From the NCBI GenBank assembly GCA_030220185.1, contig JASPKZ010007531.1, forward strand, positions 62,001 to 126,000: 64,000 nucleotides of DNA, in the 5' to 3' direction. A program made the translations under genes and the position numbers. Within the stretch, counting starts at the first letter, position 1; each line of letters starts with the position of its first letter. This document shows, in pieces, positions 20,646-31,119 of the stretch. This DNA comes from Diploptera punctata (Eukaryota; Arthropoda; Insecta; Blattodea; Blaberidae). The notes below the pieces were generated by a model, which was not told the DNA's origin, made no database searches, and saw only the letters and a program-made list of their open reading frames with translations.

Positions 20646-20689
20646 ATCTATCTATCTATCATCATCATCATCATCTTCACCATCATCAG

Positions 20690-20817
20690 GATATTATTTA
20701 GGTTCAGGTCGTTTGAGTCTGTTCCTACGAGATCTCAAGATGTGGTTAGTCAGTCATATTAATTTTGATCTTCCTTTATTTGGACGTCCTTTACGTTGAT
20801 ACTGCAATGCTAATTTA
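20690..20817 (-). mobile_element. LINE 3' terminus (second half of interrupted copy)
   Basis: Minus strand ends LALQYQRKGRPNKGRSKLI, stop. Its upstream half (NWLHVQRMGPSRFPKLA) lies at 25367-25445, on the far side of the satellite-bearing insertion. The 12 bp aatgctaattta is shared by both halves. Confidence 0.75.
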
Positions 20818-23800
20818 ATCATTTTATAAGATTCATGATGTGTTCCGTTGAGATATTATTCAAAATTAAAATATAAAATAAGGCTATGGAATATCCACCT
20901 GAAAGGTCCGTCACCTCAACTTAATTAATTATTTAACTGTAGCGCTTTCGGGACTTGTCCCATCATCGGCAGGTCTCCTCAACTTAATTAATTATTTAAC
21001 TGTAGCGCCATCGGGACTTGTCCCATCATCGGCAGGTCTCCTCAACTTAATTAATTATTTAACTGTAGCGCTTTCGGGACTTGTCCCATCATCGGCAGGT
21101 CTCCTCAACTTAATTAATTATTTAACTGTAGCGCTTTCGGGACTTGTCCCATCATCGGCAGGTCTCCTCAACTTAATTAATTATTTAACTGTAGCGCTTT
21201 CGGGACTTGTCCCATCATCGGCAGGTCTCCTCAACTTAATTAATTATTTAGGCTAACTGTAGCGCTTTCGGGACTTGTCCCATCATCGGCAGGTCTCCTC
21301 AACTTAATTAATTATTTACATGTAGCGCTTTCGGGACTTGTCCCATCATCGGCAGGTCTCCTTAACTTAATTAATTATTTAACTGTAGCGCTTTCGGGAC
21401 TTGTCCCATCATCGGCAGGTCTCCTCAACTTAATTAATTATTTAACTGTAGCGCTTTCGGGACTTGTCCCATCATCGGCAGGTCTCCTTAACTTAATTAA
21501 TTATTTAACTGTAGCGCTTTCGGGACTTGTCCCATCATCGGCAGGTCTCCTCAACTTAATTAATTATTTAACTGTATCGCTTTCGGGACTTGTCCCATCA
21601 TCGGCAGGTCTCCTCAACTTAATTAATTATTTAACTGTAGCGCCATCGGGACTTGTCCCATCATCGGCAGGTCTCCTCAACTTAATTAATTATTTAACTG
21701 TAGCGCTTTCGGGACTTGTCCCATCATCGGCAGGTCTCCTCAACTTAATTAATTATTTAACTGTAGCGCTTTCGGGACTTGTCCCATCATCGGCAGGTCT
21801 CCTCAACTTAATTAATTATTTAACTGTAGCGCTTTCGGGACTTGTCCCATCATCGGCTGGTCTCCTCAACTTAATTAATTATTTAGGCTAACTGTAGCGC
21901 TTTCGGGACTTGTCCCATCATCGGCAGGTCTCCTCAACTTAATTAATTATTTAACTGTAGCGCTTTCGGGACTTGTCCCATCATCGGCAGGTCTCCTTAA
22001 CTTAATTAATTATTTAACTGTAGCGCTTTCGGGACTTGTCCCATCATCGGCAGGTCTCCTCAACTTAATTAATTATTTAACTGTAGCGCTTTCGGGACTT
22101 GTCCCATCATCGGCAGGTCTCCTTAACTTAATTAATTATTTAACTGTAGCGCTTTCGGGACTTGTCCCATCATCGGCAGGTCTCCTCAACTTAATTAATT
22201 ATTTAACTGTAGCGCTTTCGGGACTTGTCCCATCATAGGCAGGTCTCCTCAACTTAATTAATTATTTAACTGTAGCGCTTTCGGGACTTGTCCATCATCG
22301 GCAGGTCTCCTCAACTTAATTAATTATTTAACTGTAGCGCTTTCGGGACTTGTCCATCATCGGCAGGTCTCCTCAACTTAATTAATTATTAGGCTAACTG
22401 TAGCGCTTTCGGGACTTGTCCCATCATCGGCAGGTCTCCTCAACTTAATTAATTATTTAACTGTAGCGCTTTCGGGACTTGTCCCATCATCGGCAGGTCT
22501 CCTTAACTTAATTAATTATTAACTGTAGCGCTTTCGGGACTTGTCCCATCATCGGCAGGTCTCCTCAACTTAATTAATTATTTAACTGTAGCGCTTTCGG
22601 GACTTGTCCCATCATAGGCAGGTCTCCTCAACTTAATTAATTATTTAACTGTAGCGCTTTCGGGACTTGTCCCATCATCGGCAGGTCTCCTCAACTTAAT
22701 TAATTATTTAACTGTAGCGCTTTCGGGACTTGTCCCATCATAGGCAGGTCTCCTCAACTTAATTAATTATTTAACTGTAGCGCTTTCGGGACTTGTCCCA
22801 TCATCGGCAGGTCTCCTCAACTTAATTAATTATTTAGGCTAACTGTAGCGCTTTCGGGACTTGTCCCATCATCGGCAGGTCTCCTCAACTTAATTAATTA
22901 TTTAACTGTAGCGCTTTAGGGACTTGTCCCATCATCGGCAGGTCTCCGCAACTTAATTAATTATTTACTGTAGCGCTTTCGGGACTTGTCCCATCATCGG
23001 CAGGTCTCCTTAACTTAATTAATTATTTAACTGTAGCGCTTTCGGGACTTGTCCCATCATCGGCAGGTCTCCTCAACTTAATTAATTATTAACTGTAGCG
23101 CTTTCGGGACTTGTCCCATCATAGGCAGGTCTCCTCAACTTAATTAATTATTTAACTGTAGCGCTTTCGGGACTTGTCCCATCATCGGCAGGTCTCCTCA
23201 ACTTAATTAATTATTTAACTGTAGCGCTTTCGGGACTTGTCCCATCATAGGCAGGTCTCCTCAACTTAATTAATTATTTAACTGTAGCGCTTTCGGGACT
23301 TGTCCCATCATCGGCAGGTCTCCTCAACTTAATTAATTATTTAACTGTAGCGCTTTCGGGACTTGTCCCATCATAGGCAGGTCTCCTCAACTTAATTAAT
23401 TATTTAACTGTAGCGCTTTCGGGACTTGTCCATCATCGGCAGGTCTCCTCAACTTAATTAATTATTTAGGCTAACTGTAGCGCTTTCGGGACTTGTCCCA
23501 TCATCGGCAGGTCTCCTCAACTTAATTAATTATTTAACTGTAGCGCTTTAGGGACTTGTCCCATCATCGGCAGGTCTCCGCAACTTAATTAATTATTTAA
23601 CTGTAGCGCTTTCGGGACTTGTCCCATCATCGGCAGGTCTCCTCAACTTAATTAATTATTTAACTGTAGCGCTTTCGGGACTTGTCCCATCATCGGCAGG
23701 TCTCCTCAACTTAATTAATTATTTAACTGTAGCGCTTTCGGGACTTGTCCCATCATCGGCAGGTCTCCTCAACTTAATTAATTATTTAACTGTAGCGCTT

Positions 23801-25366
23801 TCGGGACTTGTCCCATCATCGGCAGGTCTCCTTAACTTAATTAATTATTTAACTGTAGCGCTTTCGGGACTTGTCCCATCATCGGCAGGTCTCCTCAACT
23901 TAATTAATTATTTAACTGTAGCGCTTTCGGGACTTGTCCCATCATCGGCAGGTCTCCTCAACTTAATTAATTATTTAACTGTAGCGCTTTCGGGACTTGT
24001 CCCATCATCGGCAGGTCTCCTCAACTTAATTAATTATTTAACTGTAGCGCTTTCGGGACTTGTCCCATCATAGGCAGGTCTCCTCAACTTAATTATTTAA
24101 CTGTAGTGCTTTCGGGACTTGTCCCATCATCGGCAGGTCTCCTCAACTTAATTAATTATTTAGGCTAACTGTAGCGCTTTCGGGACTTGTCCCATCATCG
24201 GCAGGTCTCCTCAACTTAATTAATTATTTAACTGTAGCGCTTTCGGGACTTATCCCATCATCGGCAGGTCTCCTCAACTTAATTAATTATTTAACTGTAG
24301 CGCTTTCGGGACTTGTCCCATCATCGGCAGGTCTCCTCAACTTAATGCATTATTTAAGTGTAGCGCTTTCGGGACTTGTCCCATCATCGGCAGGTCTCCT
24401 CATCTTAATTAATTATTTACCTAACTGTAGCGCTTTCGGGACTTGTCCCATCATCGGCAGGTCTCCTTAACTTAATTAATTATTTAACTGTATCGCTTTC
24501 GGGACTTGTCCCATCATCGGCAGGTCTCCTCAACTTAATTAATTATTTAGGCTAACTGTAGCGCTTTCGGGACTTGTCCCATCATCGGCAGGTCTCCTCA
24601 ACTTAATTAATTATTTAACTGTAGCGCTTTCGGGACTTGTCCCATCATCGGCAGGTCTCCTCAACTTAATTAATTATTTAACTGTAGCGCTTTCGGGACT
24701 TGTCCCATCATCGGCAGGTCTCCTCAACTTAATTAATTATTTAACTGTAGCGCTTTCGGGACTTGTCCCATCATCGACAGGTCTCCTCAACTTAATTAAT
24801 TATTTAACTGTAGCGCTTTCGGGACTTGTCCCATCATCGGCAGGTCTCCTCAACTTAATTCATTATTTAAGTGTAGCGCTTTCGGGACTTGTCCCATCAT
24901 CGGCAGGTCTCCTTAACTTAATTCATTATTTAAGTGTAGCGCTTTCGGGACTTGTCCCATCATCGACAGGTCTCCTCAACTTAATTAATTATTTAACTGT
25001 AGCGCTTTCGGGACTTGTCCCATCATCGGCAGGTCTCCTCAACTTAATTCATTATTTAACTGTAGCGCTTTCGGGACTTGTCCCATCATCGACAGGTCTC
25101 CTCAACTTAATTAATTATTTAACTGTAGCGCTTTCGGGACTTGTCCCATCATCGGCAGGTCTCCTCAACTTAATTCATTATTTAAGTGTAGCGCTTTCGG
25201 GACTTGTCCCATCATCGGCAGGTCTCCTCATCTTAATTAATTATTTAACTGTAGCGCTTTCGGGACTTGTCCCATCATCGGCAGGATTCTGCCCTACAGT
25301 TAAATAGTTAATTAAGTTGAGGAGACGGACCTTTCAGGTGAATATTCCATAATTTTATATTTTAAT
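20818..25366 (-). mobile_element. 4.55-kb insertion carrying the hammerhead satellite, 12-bp TSD
   Basis: Bounded by aatgctaattta at 20806-20817 and 25367-25378. Inside, inverted sequences (left about 20865-20942: ATTAAAATATAAAATA..., CACCTGAAAGGTCCGTC; right 25294-25366, the complement) flank the tandem array. The inverted ends contain one partial array unit each, so array and termini belong to one element. Tandem terminal units, an inverted tail and variable-length target duplications are features of Penelope-like retroelements; no RT or GIY-YIG ORF is present, so the class is inferred. Confidence 0.75.
20937..25284 (-). repeat. Satellite array of 63-bp hammerhead-like units, about 68 copies
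   Basis: The monomer is 63 bp: CTGTAGCGCTTTCGGGACTT, GTCCCATCATCGGCAGGTCT, CCTCAACTTAATTAATTATT, TAA. Variants have a 5-bp GGCTA insertion (68 bp), CATAGG for CATCGG, CTTAGGG for CTTTCGGG, or CTCCGC/CTCCTTA. On the minus strand each unit reads CTG, CCGATGA, T, hairpin GGGA-CAAG-TCCC, GAAA, palindrome AGCGCT, A, CAG. That is stem I (CTG/CAG), hammerhead core boxes, stem II and a self-complementary stem III. Core box 1 is CCGAUGA rather than CUGAUGA (U4 to C), which may weaken or abolish cleavage. Confidence 0.95.
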
Positions 25367-25445
25367 AATGCTAATTTAGGAAAGCGAGATGGGCCCATTC
25401 TTTGGACATGTAACCAATTGCTTTGATAATTCTGAATTTCTTCAT
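25367..25445 (-). mobile_element. LINE fragment (first half of interrupted copy)
   Basis: Minus strand: EIQNYQSNWLHVQRMGPSRF, PKLA, reaching the insertion point. Continues in frame to LALQYQRKGRPNKG at 20817 and below. The ..NW.HV.RM and GRP blocks identify a LINE C-terminus. Confidence 0.75.
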
Positions 25446-25679
25446 CTAGGCCTATATATTGGACTAGGCCTGTTAGTCTAAATTATCTCATATAGGGCCT
25501 ATCGGTGTTTCTTTGCTTATCCATTTTTGTCAAACCTAGGAGCGGAAGTAAAAATCTAATCTCTGTCGCTTACAATTTTGATTTAGTTTTAGAATTTAGT
25601 TGCGAAATATCATAGGCTATACAACGGAAACAGATGCCGGTATAAATAACAAACTAAATAGGCCTAAGTTTAATTATGT

Positions 25680-26300
25680 AACAGGAACACTAAAAAGAAC
25701 TTAGGAAATAAAGCCAGAAAAGACTCTATAATGAAATTATATAAGACAATGGCAATTGCTATTATTACTAATGGATCCGAAACATGGGCAGTGACAACAC
25801 AAAAATCTGTCAGAATCCAAGCTGCTGAAATGAGATTCCTCAGACCAATAGCAGGATATCAAAGAACAGACAAAAAATAGGCCTACAACACAGAAATAAT
25901 ACAGCAAATAAAAGTCATCATCATCAATTGCAGGCATGAATTAGGCCATTGGCCTGTTCCACTTCAGGATAGAAATTGATCCCTCCATCTCTTCTTAGTT
26001 CTTCCTGGGTCTCTTCGCCCTGTGGGTCTGTAGTTCAATAGCTGCAGAGGTAGTCTATTGTTTGGCATTCTAAGAAGGTGTCCATGCCAATTATTTTGTA
26101 ATAAAAGTAGAAGAATTAAACACAAGAATAGTGAAATGCAGAACAAACTGGAAAGAACACTTAGTAAGGATATATTCTAAGAACAGAGTACCAAAAGCAG
26201 CATAGGCCTGTAACTATTCACAAAGAGGAAGAAGAAGTTTGGGAAGACCAAAGAAAAGATGGAAAGAGGAACAATTTGGAGCCAGAACAGGCTAGCAAAA
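25680..26300 (+). mobile_element. LINE RT relic split by a smaller LINE fragment
   Basis: 5' part: GTLKRT, KARKDSIMKLYKTMAI, NGSETWAVTTQKSVRIQAAE, RFLRPIAGYQRTDKK. 3' part from 26100: VEELNTRIVKCRTNWKEHLV, NRVPKAA, SQRGRRSLGRPKKRWKEEQF. The parts are separated by 25916-26099, flanked by aataaaagt. A TAGGCCTA octamer creates the stop after DKK. Confidence 0.85.
25916..26099 (-). mobile_element. LINE 3'-end insertion, 9-bp TSD
   Basis: Minus strand: LLQNNWHGHLLRMPNNRLPL, LLNYRPTGRRDPGRTKKRWR, DQFLS, stop, then a TGA/ATG tail. The repeat aataaaagt occurs at 25907-25915 and 26100-26108. A severely 5'-truncated LINE inserted antisense into another LINE. Confidence 0.85.
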
Positions 26301-26371
26301 AGCCTAAAACGTGACGAGGAAGAATTGAGTACGCTATCCAATTTTCGGTGCTATAGCCTATTAGGCCTACT

Positions 26372-26755
26372 TACTTACTTACTCACTGGCACTATCGAAC
26401 TCGTAGGTTCATGGCCGCGCGGACATAAGCTCTCCATACATCTCTATCCTGAGCTAATGCTTTCCAATCATTACCTGTATAATCTATTTCCCTCAAATTA
26501 TAGTTAATGTTTTTCTCCCACCTCATTCTTGGTCTACCAACTGAGCGTTTTCCCTCTGGCTTTCCTACAAGAAGCTTCCATGCAAGTCTTTCATTCCCCA
26601 TACGTGCAACATGTCCTGCCCATCGCAGTCTACGAGACTTAACTGTTCTTATTATATCTGGCTTCCTATAGAGACCATGTAGTTCATTGTTATGTAGTCT
26701 TCTCCATTCACCTGTCTGTTCATCTCTCTTTGGTCCAAAAATTTTCCTAAGTACC
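26372..26755 (-). mobile_element. LINE family 1, 3' 380 bp
   Basis: Minus strand is open from RTVKSRRLRWAGHVARMGNE through GKRSVGRPRMRWEKNINYN, GNDWKALAQDRDVWRAYVRA and AMNLRVR to the stop; CTTA-repeats are the inverted tail. Truncated at 26755 within KIFGPKRDEQTGEW. Confidence 0.92.
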
Positions 26756-26759
26756 TACT

Positions 26760-27395
26760 GTTCAGTCCTGATTTTGCGAATTAAATTGTGTAATTTCAAT
26801 TTGGTTGAGTTTGACACGTGTTCACCAAAATTTCACTTTATGCCTCTATTTATTGTTTAAAATATGAATTATTAAAATAATTTATCCTGCATCCTATGAA
26901 ACTAATTCTATAATTTGAATCGTGTGGGAGATGTTCCACTTTTCTTGTCAGTGTATTATGTTAAACAGGGAGTTTAAGTGAAAGCCGGCCCACTGTGTTG
27001 CGATTGGCTACGGCGAACTAGTATCGTAAGACTCCTCCCCATCCTGCCATGCATCTCATTATATTCCAGTTCAGTGCGTGAGTGAGCAAGCAAGTGCCCG
27101 TGGTGTGTTGTGGGTGATATGTGATTTCTAATTAAGAGATCTTACCAGGTTAACTTACAATACATACTAAACTACTCTTAGATAAAACAAATGTCAACGC
27201 CTCATATTGGCTGCTTCTAGAATTAGCTTCCTGTATTAATCATTTTCATAAATTCATTTACCAAAATTAAACAAAATGCTTACACATTGAAATAATTTCT
27301 CATAGGCTATTACGTTTCTGATTATTAAATAAATAGTACTGTCTTTAAACCTACATTGACATCAGTAGGTTTCAAACACTTTAAAAAAAAACATT
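26760..27395. other. Unassigned DNA
   Basis: No family signature, tRNA box or shared repeat was seen. Confidence 0.4.
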
Positions 27396-27399
27396 AAAA

Positions 27400-27985
27400 A
27401 GTTTGGGCGGCCCTGATCTAGAGGATTTGGAAATCAAGAGTAGCATTTGTTAGGGCTATTTAACGAATAAAAAGAAGCTGTTTACTCAAAAGTCATTATT
27501 TAAATATATTTACTGGTATTTTAAAATATTTAGCCTATATATTTAATGTAACTTTTTGAAAACAAGTCAGAAATATGAGGTTATGTAATTCACTGCAACT
27601 TGATCATATTATTCATTGCCAAATAGGATCGCAATTTTGTAAGAACCCTAGTGGAGAAAAAATGAAACACATCAAACTGTAAGATATTATAATCAACATT
27701 ATAGGTTATTGATTTATTTTTTTTAGTAAAAAACTCAGTAAAATCAAGGAATCTGCTCATTATTTGCTATATTCAATGTATTTATTGGAGAAAAATAATG
27801 CTCTGAGCTGTTCAGAACATTAAAAAGGAGGATGTTTCTTCATAACAAAAGCAGGAGTTGATAAAGAGAAATCGATAAAGACCGAGGTGAAACACGATTT
27901 CATCGGTTGTAAAACAAAATTCATTGAAACGTGATTGGTCTTTGACTACCATTTGGGGCACGAGTTAAATAGTCAAAATTAAAAT
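27400..27985 (-). repeat. Repeat R, inverted copy
   Basis: Reverse complement matches 32370-33060, 48475-49250 and 58765-59840: GACTATTTAACTCGTGCCCC-like start, AATCACGTTTCAATGA, TTCTGAACAG, AAGCTGTTTACTCA and TTAACGAATAAA. No ORF. A GCCTA insertion at TA (27532) is absent from the copy at 32.9 kb. Confidence 0.8.
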
Positions 27986-28009
27986 AGTTAGCCTAATGGT
28001 ATTAATAGC

Positions 28010-29165
28010 CCTACTTACTTAGGCCTACTTACTCACTGGCACTATCGAACCCGTAGGTTCATGGCCGCACGGACATAAGCTCTCCATACATCCCTATCCT
28101 GAGCTAATGCCTTCCAATCATTCCCTGTTTAATCTACTTCCCTCATAGTTAATGTTGTTCTCCCACCTCATCTTGGTCTACCAACTGGGCGTTTTCCCTC
28201 TGGCTTTCCTACAAAAAGCTTCCATGCACGTCTTCCATTCTCCATACGCGCAACATGTCCTGCCCAACGCAGTCTACGAGACTTAATTGTTCTTATTATA
28301 TCTGGCTTCCTATAAAGACCATGTAGTTCATTGTTATGTAGTCTTCTCCATTCACCTGTCTGTTCATCTCTCTTTGGTCCAAAACTTTTCCTAAGAACTT
28401 TATTCTCAAAAACTCGTAATTTCATTTCCTCCCTTAAAGTAAGAGTCCATGTTTCGCACCCATATATAGGCCTATAGGCCTATAACTGGTAGAACAATAG
28501 TTTTATATATTTTCAGTTTAACGTTTTTTGAAAGGAGTTGGGACATCAAAAGTCTCTGCAATATATTATAGCACGCATTTCCAGAATTGAGCCTGGGCCT
28601 ATGTTTAATTTCTTTGTGCATCTCATTCCTACTTGTGATTAGGCCTATTGTTCTTAGGTATTTGAATTCAGCCACTTCCTCAAAATTTCCCTCATTTGTC
28701 ATTAGCTGTCCATTTCCATTATATAATGCATTTCTATGTGTGCCCATATATTTAGTTTTATTGATATTTACTTCCAGTCCTAATTCCTTAGTGTTACTCA
28801 ATAGTATCTCCTCGCTATCGGCCAATAGTACTACATCATCAGCATAAACTAACAGCTTATTAATACCATTGATTTGTAGGCATTCCTCATCTTCTAAAGA
28901 TTTGATGGCATGCTCTAGTACAAAATTAAATAGTAGAGGAGATAGTGCATCTCCTTGCTTCAACCCATTCTGGATTTGAAAAGTGTCTGAAAACAGTTTG
29001 CCTACACGCACCCTACTCTTTGAGCCATTTAGACACATTCGTATAAGTCTAACTAACTTTTTAGGAATTCCGAACTCCAGCAAAGATACTATAGGGGCCT
29101 ATAACTTCTCCCTCTTAATTGAATCATATCTTTTTTGAAGTCTACATAGACCTATAGTTGATGTA
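28010..29165 (-). mobile_element. LINE family 1, longest RT segment
   Basis: Spans RT motifs to the 3' end. The distal end reads VDFKK, MIQLRG (an FIDF.KAYDSI.RE-like motif, damaged). Then an open 203-residue frame (28472-29083) has MLEFGIPKKLVRLIRMCLNG, QNGLKQGDALSPLLFNFVLE, KLLVYADDVVLLADSEE (YADD at residues 80-83) and FEEVAEFKYLRTIG. The C-terminal part (28168-28425) gives RRLRWAGHVARMENGRRAWK. TAGGCCTA insertions at 28467-28482 and 28640 break it relative to the copy at 52 kb. Confidence 0.93.
28472..29083 (-). pseudogene. Reverse transcriptase palm fragment (LINE family 1)
   Basis: 203 residues with the RT blocks QNGLKQGDALSPLLFN (motif B) and YADDVVLLADSEE (motif C, catalytic Asp pair intact), then the thumb-proximal NINKTKYM. 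The intact active-site motif shows moderate age, but the start is not a true initiator and the frame ends at a TAGGCCTA-disrupted site near 28480. Confidence 0.85.
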
Positions 29166-29202
29166 CAGTACCATTATTTTGTCATTTCTTTTCTAAAATA
29201 AC

Positions 29203-29424
29203 AAAATTAAAATTATAAAATTCTTACCTTGCAGGTCCATCTCCTGAACTTGGTAAACTACGCCTATTAATTCTCTATTAGGCCTTTCGGGACTAGTCCA
29301 ATCATCAGCAGAATGAGCATGATGGGACTAGTCCCGAAAGGCCTATAGAGAATTAATATTTTACAAAGTTGGAGAGATGGACATACAAGGTTATAATTTT
29401 ATATTATAGGCCTAATTTTAATTT
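29203..29424. mobile_element. Palindromic element with two head-to-head hammerhead-like cores
   Basis: Arms of about 105 bp are inverted copies (AAAATTAAAATTATAAAA, TTACCTTGCAGGTCCATCTC, ATTAATTCTCTATTAGGCC and complements). Minus strand 29281-29313: CTG, core CTGATGA, TT, hairpin GGAC-TA-GTCC, C, GAAA, palindrome AGGCCT, A. The plus-strand partner (29316-29347) has the same hairpin and GAAA but a damaged first box (CATGATG). The minus core is the closest to the canonical CUGAUGA in this window. Confidence 0.7.
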
Positions 29425-29539
29425 GGTCTCATACTGTACTGCATAAGTTACCTGTAAATTCAGTTTTTGAAATCTATTATTACTCGTAGTCTAGGAATGT
29501 TTTTTTTAATAACATAGGGTAAAATAAAACAATATAGGC

Positions 29540-29625
29540 CTACTGTAGTTCAGCCGGTATGGAAAGCTCGCCGAAGTAATAAAAGATCGCGGCATCAAAT
29601 CCGTCTAGATCGGCGTTATTTTAAG
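29540..29625 (+). repeat. tRNA-like head, possible degraded SINE
   Basis: TGTAGTTCAGCCGGTATGG resembles an A box; GATCGCGGCATCAAATCCG resembles a T arm/B box about 50 bp later. No body matches the other SINE families. Weak call. Confidence 0.4.
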
Positions 29626-30157
29626 AGTCAATATTTCGAGCTACAAATGGACACACGTGTTCTGTAACCAAGGGAACACAATACTTTGCAATGTGAGATT
29701 CTTTTTTACTGGGGTTAAAGGTTGTAAGGCGTACACATAACTTAGCTACATAGAGCAGCGATCTGGAAGCATGGAGCAATAAAACCAATTTTATGTGCGC
29801 AGAATTTTACAGTTGTTTCACGATTAATGGGAGAGAATATACAACATCTGACATAGGCCCTATCACAGAGAACTATAACTAACTCACTGGCTCTATCGAA
29901 CCCGTAGGTTCATGGCCGCGCGGACATAAGCTCTCCATACATCCCTATCACGAGTTGATTCTTTTCAATCATCCCTATATGACCTACTTCTCTCTAATCA
30001 TGGTTAATGTTACTCTCCCACCTCTTTGTTGATTTACCAACTGACCGTTTTTCTTCTGATTTTCCTAGAATAAATTTCCATGCACCTCTTTCATTCCCCA
30101 TTCGTGCCATATGTCCTGCCCATCGCAGTCCACGAGTCTTAACTGTTATTATACCTG

Positions 30158-30471
30158 TAGTCCACCGCAGTGGTCTCGAGGTGAGTGCTGCCTTGTTCGA
30201 TTCCCGGTCGGGACAGGCTCCTGGGTTAGGTTTCTTTAGGGGTTTTTCCTCGCCTGTAAGACAAATGTTGGGAAGCTTAGGGCCCAACGGTTCCCGAAAA
30301 TCATCCGGCCATCATCATCATCATTATCATCATCATCATCATCCTTCACCGGTGTGGTAAGCAACGAGAAGTTACCACACCTATAATTCCCTAGTAAAGC
30401 TGCAAAGCATAGCATGAAAATGCTATGATTGCGGTGAAAGACCTTTCTTCGCGCAGAATTACTATAGATGG
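30158..30471 (+). mobile_element. SINE C, full-length copy with 10-bp TSD
   Basis: Head TAGTCCACCGCAGTGGTCTC, B box GTTCGATTCCCGG; body CCTTCACCGGTGTGG, TAAAGCTGCAAAGC; end GCAGAATTACTATAGATGG. The repeat attatacctg at 30148-30157 and 30472-30481 marks the insertion in LINE family 1. The duplicate SINE is at 30551-30864. Confidence 0.93.
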
Positions 30472-30550
30472 ATTATACCTGGCTTCCTATAAATTCCATG
30501 TAGCTCAGTGCTATGATGTGTTCCACGAGTCTTAACTGTTATTATACCTG

Positions 30551-30864
30551 TAGTCCACCGCAGTGGTCTCGAGGTGAGTGCTGCCTTGTTCGATTCCCGG
30601 TCGGGACAGGCTCCTGGGTTAGGTTTCTTTAGGGGTTTTTCCTCGCCTGTAAGACAAATGTTGGGAAGCTTAGGGCCCAACGGTTCCCGAAAATCATCCG
30701 GCCATCATCATCATCATTATCATCATCATCATCATCCTTCACCGGTGTGGTAAGCAACGAGAAGTTACCACACCTATAATTCCCTAGTAAAGCTGCAAAG
30801 CATAGCATGAAAATGCTATGATTGCGGTGAAAGACCTTTCTTCGCGCAGAATTACTATAGATGG
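30551..30864 (+). mobile_element. SINE C, duplicate copy
   Basis: Second member of the 393-bp tandem duplication. It arose by segmental duplication and not by its own retrotransposition: LINE flanks and target duplication are copied with it. Confidence 0.92.
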
Positions 30865-31119
30865 ATTATACCTGGCTTCCTATAAATTCCATGTAGCTCA
30901 GTGCTATGATGTGTTCTCCATTCACCTGTCTGTTTATCTCTTTTTGGTTCAAACATTTTTCTAAGAACATTATTTTCAAATCTACTCGTAATCTTCTTTC
31001 CTCCCTTAAAGAGTCCATGTTTCGCATGCATAATAGGCCTGTAACTGTTAGAATAACAGTTTTATATCTAGGTGTTTTCAGTTTAACGGTTTTTGAAAAG
31101 AGTTGGGACGACAAGAGTT

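Larger units (their letters stand above)
30130..30915. repeat. Perfect-looking tandem duplication, 2 x 393 bp
   Basis: Unit 1 (30130-30522) and unit 2 (30523-30915) start CCACGAGTCTTAACTG and end GTGCTATGATGTGTT. I saw no difference between them by eye. Each contains one complete SINE C and both LINE flanks. Near identity implies a recent event, gene conversion, or an assembly artefact. Confidence 0.92.
29878..31116 (-). mobile_element. LINE family 1 copy with nested SINE and tandem duplication
   Basis: LINE sequence at 29878-30157 (decayed RAYVRAAMNLRV end, KRSVGKSTKRWE, RWAGHMARMGNERGAWK), at 30482-30522 and its duplicate, and at 30916-31116 (QVNGEH, KCLNQKE, REERRLRVDLK). Interrupted by SINE C (30158-30471); the SINE-bearing segment is then duplicated as a 393-bp unit. 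The left end abuts CTAACT repeats, the LINE tail. Confidence 0.88.

Noticed and set aside
20937..25284. CRISPR array (regular short repeats)
   Set aside because: There are no unique spacers: the whole 63-bp unit repeats, and the genome is clearly eukaryotic.
30007..30360. 117-residue ORF ending in a His run
   Set aside because: Composite of antisense LINE and SINE C, the His run coming from a CAT repeat in the SINE.
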